A program made the position numbers and the translations under genes. Below, piece after piece: positions 35,465 to 47,061 of a DNA stretch of 64,000 nt. Source of the stretch: Rhizodiscina lignyota (Eukaryota; Ascomycota; Dothideomycetes; Aulographales; Rhizodiscinaceae); the NCBI GenBank assembly GCA_010015805.1, contig ML978129.1:806001-870000 (forward strand). Direction: 5' to 3'. Within the stretch, counting starts at the first letter, position 1, and every line of letters starts with the position of its first letter. The notes below the pieces were generated by a model. The model made no database searches, was not told where the DNA came from, and saw only the letters and a program-made list of their open reading frames with translations.

Positions 35465-36423
35465 GGCGTTAGGACATATGACTGCCAGACCTCTACCCTC
35501 TGGCTGCTCGCGGTTGATCGTCCTCTCCCCGCGGGAGGGTCGATGATCCTGCTTGAATGGCCAGTGGGTAGAAGTACGTAGATACTACATGAACAGATGC
35601 GTAAAAAGTGTTCTTTGAATTGAATGTATCATAATCACGTGCGGCAGTTGCTCCTGGCACATGAATTAACGTTTCTCACTTTAAAGAAGGTGTCTTGAGC
35701 CTCAATAATAGATGTGCTAGCGCAACGCCGGCATATGAGCCCCATTCTACTCGTCTATTGCTCTTATACTTGGTATCGGGGGTGATAACGTAGTCGCCAT
35801 GCTGCTATAACGAGTCGAGCTGTTGAAATGCACGGGTAGTACAGTAAAGGTGTATTAAGCTTATTGAAGTTGTATAGTCTCGACAAACACTGGCAGAGGT
35901 ATACTGCACTCAACTTTCAACAGTGTGCTCACCTGAGCCGAAGAATGAAACTTGGCTGTGCTGCACGCTTTCGACGTCTACGCGTATCTGGGGAGCTATT
36001 TTGTCACGTTCGATGCGGTTGAGTACAAGCCTCTTAGAGCACATGGAAATAACCGTCTCCATGACCTGCGCACTTATGAAGACTACAGTGCCATTGACAA
36101 GGCAGAAGAATGTGGTATTCGTCTGAGGTGTTAGCGAAGGCCACAAAACTCCCAACATTAAATGCATCGACAGTATGGTGCCGTGGTTTGATGAGCAGGC
36201 TATTTGAGGCCATCCCCTGGACTCCACTGTCTCCGAAGCTGAAGAAGCTGCGTATATATTCATGCCCGTGGCCCTGTATGGCGGCATACAGCCGCATAAT
36301 CGACCCGTGTAATGGAGTCCTCGACTACATCCTCTACCTGGAGAGGACTGGCCTGCCGCCTGCGTGTCGACTGGGACTTCGCGGAGCTTCGGGATAATCA
36401 ATGGGCGAGTTTCCGTCGTAGCC

Positions 36424-36912
36424 TTCAATTCAAGATGCAGAAGAGATGTGACGTAGAGACCTCTACAAGGACAAAGTATAGAAGCTTTTAAATGGTGCAC
36501 TGTTCTGAAAGACACTCCAAAGGACGTAGAACTAAACTTCCAGAGATAATCTCACTCACCTTGAAGTGCGAGAACTGCTTGCCCTTCAGCATTACAGCTT
36601 GTCCGGCGGCGACCTATTCTGTCACTCTTCATGAAAGCTCGATATTGTTCAACGCCATAGCAGATTACCAGTCTCGAGGATGACAAAAGAGTTAACCGCA
36701 GCTTTCAAGGTGCAGAAGAGACGTGACGTAGAGATATCTTTTGAGGATAGAGTATACAAGTTTTTCAATGGCGTACTGTTCTGAAATACACTCCAAGAAA
36801 CGGAGAACTAGACTTTCAGATGTAGTCTCACTTACCTTGAAGTGCAAGAACTACTTGCCTTTAAGCATTACAGCTTGCCCGGTAGACAGCTACTCCGTCA
36901 CCCTCAAGCTAG
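36424..36912 (+). repeat. Diverged direct duplication, two ~210-bp units
   Basis: Units at about 36,424-36,632 and 36,703-36,910 align over their whole length, sharing blocks such as GTGACGTAGAG, TGTTCTGAAA, CACTCCAA and CTTGAAGTGC. Most differences are transitions. In one forward frame both copies encode SLTLKCxNxLPxSITACP, so the unit probably derives from a coding exon. Confidence 0.7.
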
Positions 36913-38705
36913 TGTAGCGAGGTCGCATATATATATGGCACTGACAAATCCAGCAACTTCCATATTCGTAGCATGTACTGGTGACCACATTTGGGAGTCT
37001 TCAGAATAACCAACACGGACTCTGTTCTGGTTCTAAATGCAAACTGACTTTCTGGGTCGAAAGACAGCTAGTAACGCAGAGTAAGACAATGGCTGTTTCC
37101 GAATTCCGATGGGGTAGGTGTCAAGGTGATCGTGGGCCAGCATGTCTATTTGAAGCACCGTGGGCGAGCAGAAAGTTCGATAACAGGGATGTGCCTTGCG
37201 TCTATGCCCATGGATGGAAGCTGGAGGATGAGAAGGTGGTCGGAGAGTTTCACACCTGATATTTTGGGACCACTCCATGCGGCCGCGTCCCCTGATTTGC
37301 AGTTCATGAACTGCACAACCAAAATTATCATAGCACAGTCATCAAGGATTGGACGTCTTGAGATGATGATGATGCGTAATGTTATCTCGAAGATTTGAAT
37401 GTGGGGTAAGGTAATTGCTGGAATACATCCGCTCTAATGCAAATAAGGACTAGTCGTACCGAAAAGAAATGCGTGATGTTAGGACATGATTAACTTACAA
37501 GATAAAGGAGATTAAATCGACGATTCGGGATCCATTATTATCGATATTGGGCATGGCAGATCACATATATCCATACCTTTCAAAGCCAAGACATACTTCT
37601 GCCGCTCGACTTGATTCATCGAAGACTTAACAATTTTAATACCCGCCCTCTGCGAATCTTTCGAAACGTGAGCCCTGTACCAAGACGGCGGAAGCCCCTC
37701 GCTTAGTTCGATCTCACTTATGCATAGGCCTGCCAGTTAGAGATAGCGGAAGACAACAACCTCCAGCGAGCCTCACACACAAGCCCTTCCGTATGCTGCG
37801 GTACGAAGAACGGGACACAATACGAGAGCCCGAGATCTTTCGATGATAACGCAACTCGCCACAAGTCGATTCTCCCAGCAGTTTGGAAGCAAATTCAATA
37901 TCGTATAGTGAGCCGATCCATGGATCCCACGGCATCACCGCAAATACTCACTTCCAACGTCTTATCTGAGCTAGCAGTTATAGTCTGCAGATCAGCCACG
38001 GTAGTTTAACCAACAACTCTGATCCCTTCCCAGCTCCCCGAGCGCCAAGGCACTCTTCTGTTCGGATTAAGATCGCGCAACGTCCCGTTAGAATGGCGTT
38101 GTTAACTGCGTCTGCTGCAATACCCGCGCCTCCGACTTCCACAATGCTTCTAGAATCTCACGAGGGATCCAATGGCAAGCATGTGTTGGTTGGGCCACAC
38201 AACGCCACCCCTGCGATAAGCTCCTAGAAGCTCGCCCGATGGAGCAGGTAGCATTGCAAGCCCTGGCTAAGCTTCGCGATGCTGTTTGATCGTGTCTGCG
38301 CTCTCTCACGGGGGCCTGGACATCGCAGCCAACTTGGGCCTCGTGCGCTTATCGGCATGAGTAGAGCTCATAGCATGGGCTGAGTGGTTCGTGACGGCCA
38401 AACTGATATGCGCCACGAGGATTCTCTCGCCTGTGAGTTGGTATCTGGATGCCAGCAGATTGTATTGAGGCGTGCGCCGCTTCGATCATCCAGGCATACC
38501 GCGGATCTGCCCTTCTCCCTTACCTTTCCTTTATTACTGGGACCTCTCCCCAGACCCTGCTGCATTTGTGACGGCTTGACGGTTTGTCGTTTCTTGGAAC
38601 CAGGCTTGTGTTGCATAATTGCGACACCATTCCAAGCAGCCTTTCTTCCTGCTCCTCTGCAATCGACTTCCATAGGTCCTAAAGCAGTGTGCTCAAGCAG
38701 GCAAG

Positions 38706-40687
38706 ATGAATTCCATGCCCGCGACAGGCAGTGGATTGCCCGACTATGGGGAGAAGGGAGTTGCGCACGATATCGAGGGAAAGCAGTCGCCAGTTGATTC
38801 TGGAAATGTTGAAGACGTCCAGGAGGGTGGACAGAAGCCGCTTGTGCGTGCATTGCACGATAGGCACATGCAGGTACGCGGTTGATATGGAAATCGAATA
38901 TATCTCCAGTTCAATAGCTGACGATGCCGATCCTAGATGATTGCCATTGGTATGAGACCATTTTCCAGATGCGCCATAACTCTAGGAACGCAACTGACAC
39001 CAGCTTGAACAGGTGGTGCTATTGGCGCTGGTCTTTTCGTCGGTTCCGGTAGCACTCTTAATACTGGTGGTCCGGCCAGCTTGGTCCTGGGCTACATCAT
39101 TGTCGGCACTATGCTTCTCCTCACGGTGCAAGCGCTCGCTGAGATGGCTGTGCTGTATCCTGTCAATGGTGCATTCTACAACTTCATTTGCCGCTTTATG
39201 GATCCGTCCTGGGGCTTTGCCTTGGGTTGGGACTATGTGAGTTTTATACCGTAAATCCAATGCGAATTCCGTGGAGCTGACAACACCTGACCAATAGGCA
39301 ATTGGTTGGCTTGTTATCCTTCCTTTCGAGATTACCGCTGCTAGTATTACGATCGACTTCTGGAGGAGTGACATAAACGTTGGCGTCTGGATCGCAGTGT
39401 TTTTGACCGTCCTCGCTGTGGTCCAGGTTTTCGGTGTCCGCGGATATGGCGAGGTCGAATTCACCCTCTCCATTATTAAGGTCATCGCCTTGATAGGCTT
39501 TATCATCTTCGCTATCATAGTCGACTGCGGCGGCGTACCGACTGACCACCGTGGATACATTGGCGCACACTACTGGCATAAACCTGGCGCGTTCAGGAAT
39601 GGCTTCAAGGGCTTCTGCTCTGTGTTCGTTACCGCTGCATTCGCCTTTGGAGGAACAGAGTTGACCGGCTTGGCCGCCGCCGAGGCTGCTGATCCACGCA
39701 AATCAATTCCCAAGGCGACTCGACAGGTGTTCTGGCGTATCGCGGTCTGCTACATCATCTCAACCTTTATGCTCGGCCTCATCGTGCCGTCAGATTCCGA
39801 TGTGTTGCTTAATTCGACTGGTGCCAATACGAAGGCATCCCCGTTCGTGCTTGCCATCACCCTCGCAGGTGTAAAGGGTCTTCCATCGGTAATGAACGCA
39901 GTCATCACCATCTCTGTCCTCAGCGTTGCTAACTCTGCAACATTCGGCTCTACCCGTACGCTCCAAGCTCTTGCTCTTCAAGGAATGGCTCCCAAGCTCT
40001 TCGCATATGTTGACAAGCATGGCCGTCCTCTCCCTGTGGTCATCCTTCAGCTTCTCTTTGGCCTACTTGCGTTCATTAACGAAGCGAACGTGGGTAGTCA
40101 AGTCTTCAACTGGCTCCTCGCATTGTCTGGCTTGTCAAACTTCTTTATTTGGGGAAGCATCTGCGTTGCGCATATTCGCTTCCGCCGTGCTTGGGCCGTC
40201 CAGGGCAGAGACTTAAAGCAGATTCCGTACAAGGCGTTCTTTGGTGTGTGGGGTAGTACCGTAGGTGCGGCCCTCAACTTTATCTGTTTGATCGCGCAAT
40301 TCTACATTGCTGTCTGGGTAAGTTTGGACCCCATCACTCCTCCTATTTGGAATGGTAAAACAGTTGGAAGTGCTGACCTCTTTGTAGCCAATTGGTGGAT
40401 CCCCTGGCGGCACTGCGGAAGCGCAAGACTTCTTCGAAGCTTTCCTCGCCGCACCTGTCATTCTCGGGTTGTACCTTGGTTGGAAGCTCTATAGTGGATT
40501 TTCGAGAGACCCCAAGGTCAATCACCGTGGCTGGAGGATGTACTGGCGCGCCGAAGAGATTGATCTTGATACTGGCATGAGGGAGGGCGTTCTGCTGGAA
40601 CTTGATGATATTGAGGACGAGCGCAGAGGGAGTGTGACAAAGCAAGCAGCCAGCATCCCATATAGGATGTTCAGGGCGCTGTTTTGA
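38706..40687 (+). CDS. Amino-acid permease (yeast AAT/APC family)
   Basis: Exons 38706..38873, 38937..38949, 39013..39236, 39298..40317 and 40388..40687, 574 residues. Exon 2 is a 13-nt micro-exon (ATGATTGCCATTG) needed to build RHMQMIAIGGAIGAGLFVGSG, the hallmark first helix of fungal amino-acid permeases. The cytosolic N-terminus of ~50 residues is acidic. About 12 helices follow, with PVNGAFYNFICRF, the FGGTELTGLAAAEA segment and RTLQALALQGMAPK. The C-terminal tail ends in YRMFRALF. Plasma-membrane proton-coupled uptake of amino acids is expected; substrate range is unknown. The isochorismatase-like gene follows 545 bp downstream on the same strand. Confidence 0.94.
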
Positions 40688-41231
40688 ATATGTCAAGCGT
40701 GCTTGTGTGTTCTTGCTATTGGGTAGTTTGAGATCACGATCATGGACGAGTGATGGAGCTTTGGCAAGGAAAACGCGTGTAATTTGACGAAGCAGAGAAT
40801 TTAAAGGTGCTCGTCTGAAAGCAGGAAAGTTTCGTGGAGCCTATATAAAGCGCTGAAATGATTTGCGAAAATGCAAAAGTTACGCCCGGCTGCTACCAAC
40901 TTAGGTGATTCTAATTGGTACTTTATGTACTCCCTGGACCATGCGCGTGGGCGTAGGGCGTGGTCGATTCACACTGTACTTGTACGTAATCGGCACAGGA
41001 ACTCCGAGTTTCTTTTACCTACTCGCTATTTCATTCGGAGACATGCGAGTAATCAAACCAAAACGGGCGACTTCTGATGCCCCACCTAGAAGTGCTAGAG
41101 GCTTTACAAAAAAGGTGTCCGGATCGAGGTCGCGCAGCTCCGTGCGACCCGCGTTCGGTCTGGGCATCAGGGCCGCGAAGTCCATGCTCTTTGAAATACG
41201 AATTGTTTGAAGAATCAATCGAAGAGTCTCG
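40688..41231. other. Intergenic between permease and isochorismatase-like gene
   Basis: About 540 bp with permease 3' UTR and a TATATAAA element at 40,842, 390 bp before the next ATG. No gene supported. Confidence 0.45.
40842..40849 (+). promoter_or_regulatory. TATA-like element
   Basis: TATATAAA upstream of the isochorismatase-like gene. The distance to the ATG (390 bp) is long, so its role is uncertain. Confidence 0.3.
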
Positions 41232-42250
41232 ATGGCGAACATGACGGCCACTTCTTCAGAAGTTGTTGCTGAGGCGCAGAGGAGCCACAGGAGCGTTCAA
41301 GTTAGCAACACGGAACCGTACCATTGGCCTTGCGAAGGGGATTTTAACTCTCGCACGACGGCTCTCGTGTTGGTCGATATGCAACGGGATTGTATGCAGC
41401 TCACTAATCATTCACATCTCTCTCATGCTTCAGTCAATTCTGCGCTTCCAGTTACTTTCGAATGCCTTTAAGATTTCGTCATGTCTATAAACGTGGCTGT
41501 CCTGTTCTCATCAACTATATGTGAATCGCTCATTTTGACTTGCTAAGATGGTCTAATTGTTTCACCCAAATAGTCTGCTGCGAGGGCGGGTATTTAGATC
41601 ACCAAGGCTACGACATCTCTGCCACAAGGGCGATCATACCAAAGCTCCGGAGCCTCTTAACAGCATTTCGAAAAGCGGGATACCAAGTATATCACACAAG
41701 GGAAGGCCACCGGGCTGACCTTGCCAGCTTGAGCAAAAGAGAAAAATGGAGAAGTCGAAACAATCCGTCAGGCATTGGTATTGGCGACGAAGGCCCGTTA
41801 GGAAGGCTTCTCATCAGGGGAGAGAATGGACATGATACAATAGCAGAATTCTATCCCATTGAAGGTGCGTCAACTAGACTTTCTCGTCTTTCGTTCGGCG
41901 ACGGGTTCGATGGTGTATTCGAGTGTTACACGCCGAGATTTGACAATTGTCCAGGCGAACCTGTGATCGACAAGCCCGGAAAGGGCGCTTTCACTTACAC
42001 TGATTTTGATCTGCTGCTGCGCAATCGCGGAATCAAGAACCTCGTCTTCGGGGGTGTCACGACGGATGTATGTGTCAGTACCATCATGCGGGAAGCTAAT
42101 GATCGAGGCTACGACTGTCTCATCTTGGAGGATGGGTGTGCAGCTGCAGAGAAAAGTGTACATGATGCCACTATCCAAGGAGTAAAAATGGAAGGTGGAG
42201 TTTTCGGGGCAGTCGGCTTCGTCGAGGATGTGAAGAATGCGGTGGCATAG
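41232..42250 (+). CDS. Isochorismatase-like cysteine hydrolase
   Basis: Exons 41232..41391, 41574..41864 and 41955..42250, 248 residues. Intron 1 is 182 nt. Intron 2 is 90 nt, stop-free and a multiple of three, but removing it joins EFYPIEG to EPVIDKPGKGAF as in relatives. The catalytic triad is visible: Asp in VLVDMQRDF (residue 49), Lys in DKPGKG (157) and Cys in GGVTTDVCVS (190). Cysteine hydrolases of this fold cleave amides or vinyl ethers (nicotinamidase, N-carbamoylsarcosine amidase, biuret hydrolase and others); the substrate cannot be assigned. No targeting signal is clear. Its position behind an amino-acid permease would fit nitrogen scavenging, but that is inference. Confidence 0.9.
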
Positions 42251-42922
42251 ACGGCTGAGAGCCTTTGATATCCAGTGGACTTGCTTCACTTCGAACAGTC
42301 CAAGTTATCGAAGGATTGTAACCTCTGTATGGGAATAAAGCTACTACGAGCGAGCATGAAGAGATCATGGAGATGACTGCGCACTGCGAGACCGAATATA
42401 AAAGTCGCAAAAGCAACTAAAGTTCCTTGAGGCCCTAATATGAACGTTTCTTGAAATTTGGAAATTGGAGCGGTGGTGAACGAAAGGTATGGAAATATCT
42501 AGGTACGAAGAGTCAGTATCCGGGGGTGGCAGAGGCACCTAGAGATTAGCCAATTATAGGTGCCTCAGCCACCTACAGTTCGGTACTACCCAATCCAAAC
42601 CTACCTCCTTCGCACAGCACTATTGCTCGGAAACTCTTCGGCAATTACTCGAAGCACGCCGCCGCTGATGTGATGCGTTCAGGCTGCCCAAATCTCCGCC
42701 ACCAAGTTGATACCACGCCTTCAGTATAGACCGAACACACATTCACTCACTGGTGTTCCTCGGTGTTAGGGAGCGTTCCCTGAATATAATCATTTGTTCC
42801 TTTCCATTCAGGCTGTTCTGCATCCAATCTTCTCGCGATCCATCTACGCTTGAACTTGTGCATTCTCGTACATTCACAACTCAGAACCCATAACTCCACA
42901 CAGCTCTCATCCAGCGGTCAGG
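42251..42922. other. Intergenic, UBC12 promoter side
   Basis: About 670 bp. The second half (42,740-42,920) is C/T-rich, as expected of a leader. No gene seen. Confidence 0.5.
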
Positions 42923-43577
42923 ATGTTGAAGTTATGGTCTATGGTATGGAAAACTCGCCGGGTGGCAGGTTAAAGATGCAGCGTGCTAACTATTCTACAG
43001 AAGCAGGAGCAGCAGAAGGCTGATAACGCCACGTCAGGTCCCAAGAAGAAGAAGGTGACAGCGGCTCAACTGCGAGTGCAGAAAGGTATATTGTTGGATC
43101 TTAACGGTTATGACTTAGTCTTACTCCTCTATAGATCTATCGGAGCTGTCGTTAGGATCGACGATGAAGACCACCTTCCCCAACCCCGACGACATCCTCA
43201 ACTTCGTCCTCACGATCGAGCCCGACGAGGGCATGTATAAAGGCGGCCGTTTCAGCTTCAACTTCGCCATAAACCAGAACTTCCCTCACGACCCGCCGAA
43301 AGTCAAGTGCAAGGAGAAGATATACCACCCAAATATTGATCTTGAGGGGAACGTCTGCTTAAACATCCTGCGCGAAGACTGGAAGCCTGTATTGAACCTG
43401 AATGCGGTCATCGTCGGCCTGCAGTTCCTGTTCTTGGAGCCGAATGCTTCAGACCCGCTCAATAAGGATGCTGCTGAGGATCTTAAGTCGAACAGAGAAG
43501 GCTTCAAGCGCAACGTACGCGCAGCCATGGGGGGAGGCTCCGTCAGGGGCGAGTCATTTGAGAGGGTACTCAAATAA
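42923..43577 (+). CDS. UBC12: NEDD8-conjugating enzyme Ubc12
   Basis: Exons 42923..42943, 43001..43085 and 43135..43577, 182 residues. The 21-nt first exon gives MLKLWSM, the N-terminal peptide that docks on the NEDD8 E1 and DCN1. A lysine-rich segment ([18 protein letters not shown]) leads into the UBC fold. The catalytic cysteine is in [19 protein letters not shown] at residue 110, and the NPNDPLN-like loop reads [13 protein letters not shown]. Ubc12 carries NEDD8/Rub1 as a thioester and transfers it to cullins, activating SCF-type ubiquitin ligases. Length and motifs are complete, so it should be functional. Confidence 0.96.
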
Positions 43578-44112
43578 TAAAAGAAAGAGAATTGAGAGGA
43601 CAACCCCGATGAGTCAAGACATGAATTGCATTTTCAAGCCGGCGTTTGGAATGTTGCTTTTGCGGTATACCAAGAGTGCTAAAGAGTTGAACGAGCATTA
43701 GCACGTGGATTTCACAACGTTCATCACGTAGATAACAACTGCTCACTAGAAATCTATAGCGAGGCGGTTCAATATAGGGATAATGATGGTCGCGTGCGTT
43801 ACATGTATGTCCTTGGTGTCACTCTTTCTCGAGCCGCCCGCACTTGTGAAGCAAAGTCACGGAATATTCGCATAGCTGTTGAAGACATAATCCACCGCCT
43901 TGAACTTCCCACAACTTCCTCGCCAATATCATCTCTCGAGCACGCGAGACCCCCGGGCATGAAGCCGATTACGCCAAGCGACGCCGACATCGGGCGAGCT
44001 TCGAGCTTGGACGAGAAAAAAAACCTCTAGACCCTGTGCTTCCCCACAACCACTCTTACCGCATCCAAATACCACCACAAAACAGTCTCTCAATTCACTC
44101 AGATACTTCATA
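43578..44112. other. Intergenic between UBC12 and ILV5
   Basis: Contains UBC12 3' UTR and ILV5 promoter/leader; the last 80 bases are C/A-rich. No gene supported. Confidence 0.5.
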
Positions 44113-45494
44113 ATGGCTTCTCGACGTGCGACAAGAGCTCTGCAAAGCTCCTTTAAGCAATTGAGCGCCCCGACTGTGCAGAGGCGCACCTTTGTGTCCG
44201 CAATTAATGCTGCGAAGGCTGGGGCAGCAGCAGCTCCAAGGGCTGCTGTGACTGTACCTTTCCAGCAGAAGAGGGGCGTGAAGACAATTGATTTTGCTGG
44301 GCAAAAGGAGAAGGTCTTTGGTTCGTCGAGCTCACTCTACGTCCTTGAACAATTCTAACCCATCGTAGAGCGCGAGGACTGGCCCAGAGAAAAGCTCCTT
44401 GTGAGTCACCACCTTGGAAGAAATTCTTGGGTGAGGTGTAATACTGACGAGTTTGAACTAGGACTACTTCAAAGACGATACTCTTGCACTTATCGGCTAC
44501 GGCTCGCAAGGCCACGGTCAAGGCCTTAACCTCCGCGACAATGGTCTCAATGTCATCATCGGCGTCCGGAAGAACGGTGCATCTTGGAAAGAGGCTCAGC
44601 AAGATGGATGGATCCCAGGAACGAATTTGTTCGATATTGATGAGGCTATCTCAAAGAGTACAATCGTCATGAACTTGCTGAGTGACGCTGCTCAGAGTGA
44701 GACATGGCCTGCCATCAAACCCCAGCTTACCAAGGGAAAGGTCAGAGTGCACCAACAATCTGATGGAACTCACTTTAATTACTAACACTGTGCCTTAGAC
44801 GCTCTACTTCTCGCACGGCTTCTCCCCTGTTTTCAAGGACCTCACCAAAGTTGACGTTCCCAAGGACATCGACGTCATCCTCGTAGCACCGAAGGGATCT
44901 GGCCGCACTGTGCGCTCGCTTTTCCGCGAGGGCCGTGGTATCAACTCTTCCATTGCTGTCTTCCAGGACGTGACTGGCAAGGCAGAGGAGAAGGCTATTG
45001 CTCTGGGTGTTGCTGTCGGCTCGGGATACCTATACAAGACTACATTCGAGAAGGAAGTCTTCTCTGATCTCTACGGAGAGCGCGGCTGCCTGATGGGCGG
45101 TATTCACGGCATGTTCCTTGCCCAGTATGAAGTTCTGCGTGAGCGTGGCCACAGCCCATCTGAAGCATTCAACGAAACTGTGGAAGAGGCCACTCAGAGC
45201 TTGTACCCGCTTATCGGTGCCAATGGCATGGACTACATGTATGCCGCATGCTCTACCACTGCTAGGCGTGGTGCCATCGACTGGAGCAAGCGCTTCAAAG
45301 ACAACTTGAAGCCTCTGTTCGAGGAGCTCTACGAATCCGTTGCTACTGGAAAGGAAACACAGCGCTCATTGGAATTCAACTCTCGTCCTGACTACCGTGA
45401 GGCGTACGAGAAGGAGATGGCGGATATTCAGGGTCTTGAGATCTGGAGAGCCGGCAAGGCTGTCAGAGGTCTGCGTCCAGAGAATCAAAAATAA
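44113..45494 (+). CDS. ILV5: Mitochondrial ketol-acid reductoisomerase
   Basis: Exons 44113..44320, 44369..44400, 44462..44740 and 44799..45494, 404 residues. Exon 2 is 32 nt. The first ~55 residues are rich in Arg, Ser and Ala without acids (MASRRATRALQSSFKQLS), a mitochondrial presequence. The NADPH motif is ALIGYGSQGHGQGLNLRDNG. The knotted C-terminal domain keeps the metal/substrate acids in YSDLYGERGCLMGG-like FSDLYGERGCLMGG and in NETVEEATQSLYPLIG. It converts acetolactate or acetohydroxybutyrate to dihydroxy acids, step two of valine/isoleucine synthesis, and in yeast also binds mitochondrial DNA. Full length for the fungal class I enzyme. Confidence 0.97.
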
Positions 45495-47061
45495 GGCTTC
45501 GGAAGATTTCTATGTTGAGAAGTGGCCGCCCGTTGAATCAAGAGCGATCGTTCTAAGATTCACGGCTGCCCAAGGTTTTCTCAACTTGCATGGTGGAATA
45601 ACGGCCTGAATCTCGTTGCTTATCGATGTCAGTTACTTGGAGTTGCTCGATATCCAGGACAAAAGTTCTCGATGCCTCAATTGTGTGTATACCTCTCCTT
45701 TACAGCCTCTAGAAATATCATCCCGCGCTGCACACGCGGCATTTATCACGCCATCCATCTGCAATGATGTTTCCTGAACAATCTATCTTCCGAGCAGGCG
45801 AGTAGGATTCCATCATGATTTACAATTCCTGATAGTGCTGAGTACTCCCTTCACACCGGTCCTGGTTTGAGCTGAACTCCCTCCACAGAATGATGACTGA
45901 GAAATGGGATATGAGTATCACCGGATGCGGCAGAAGAGCAGTAAGACGGTCGATTGCCACGAATCAACGCAATTAGAATAGAACGTCGCAATTTCGATGC
46001 AGCTCAGCGACAAATTCTTGATGCTTCCTTCTTCCGCATGTCACCGGATTACTTGATAGGCGCCTAAAACGTGCTTCAGATCGTGATTAATGATTGTCTC
46101 TGGGGAATACGGGTTGCCATAGAATGAATAGTCGTGCTCGCCGATCATCCATCCAGTCGGTAAGCCGGGCTTACCAGGCCTTCGGAGAACCGTCTTGTGA
46201 TCCCAGCCTTGTTACGAACAACCCCAAGAAAGATTTGTTTGCCTCTACAAGATTGTATTTCGTATTATTTCCGACGGATGGATTCCTAATAGGCATACTG
46301 GAGCTGTTCCCGTGCCGTTTGGGACTAGCTGTAGAAGGGAATGCCTTTTGTTGCTCTGTCACCCTTCATCTCATCTTTAGCGGAGTCGATCACCAAAATC
46401 TTACTTTTTTGACGTCGATAGTAGACTCAGTCACGGCGCCGAAAAGTGCCAAGAAGAAGAAAGTTATGGATGCGGAGGACTTCGGTTACATGTAAGGAGT
46501 GCTCAGAGCAGGTTTACCGAGCCTTATCTGGCAATTTTCATGGCGTGCTGGAAGAAGAATTCCAGACCTGACGCCTGCGACTCGCACGCCAACCAGCGAC
46601 GGGTAGCCCTGATAGACAGTACAAGTGGTTAAAACCCATCTTCAAGAGTGCCAGCGTACTGCAACCTCAGTAGATTCAAAGATAATGCTTAGCCAAGAAA
46701 CGATCTTCGTTACGTGTGACGGGTTATTTACCGCCAAACGGTAATGGTGGCCGTGTAGTGCACGTTGAGGAGCCCCTGCTGTGACTGCATCTCGGAGAGA
46801 ATCTGGATGGATAAGACAGGCAAACGCTGGTACAGGGATGGTGGGCTGGCCCAGGGGACGGATTTGGGCGCTGGGCTACCAGCTAGCAGCTGGACGGAAG
46901 TGCAGTTTGGGCCCTGCATAAGTTGTATATATTCGGGATGCAGTCCGGAAAAGATTATCGTGGAACTTATTATTTTTTCTGGTGGTACAAGTACAAAATG
47001 TGAGACAATCTTTCCTACCTCGCATGCTTTGTTGTCGTCTATCGGTTTGCTGCCAAGCAAG
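45495..47061. other. Intergenic stretch, no supported gene
   Basis: About 1.6 kb. The largest ORF (46,094-46,495, +, 133 codons) has no recognisable motif. The last ~300 bases should be promoter and leader of the arrestin-like gene. Confidence 0.45.

Larger units (their letters stand above)
35288..38705. other. Gene-poor 3.4-kb region with tandem duplication and relics
   Basis: No intact gene is supported. It contains a 14-bp triplet repeat (35,423-35,464), a coding-like patch on the plus strand at ~35,950-36,400 (segments such as HAFDVYAYLGSYFV) and a diverged tandem duplication at 36,424-36,912. The last 600 bases lead into the permease gene. The patches look like decayed protein-coding DNA of unknown family. 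Confidence 0.4.

Noticed and set aside
38384-38797. 137-codon plus-strand ORF overlapping the permease start
   Set aside because: Cys/Leu/Arg-rich, out of frame with the permease and within its leader.
46094-46495. 133-codon plus-strand ORF
   Set aside because: Composition and motifs unlike a known protein, no splice structure, no neighbour link.
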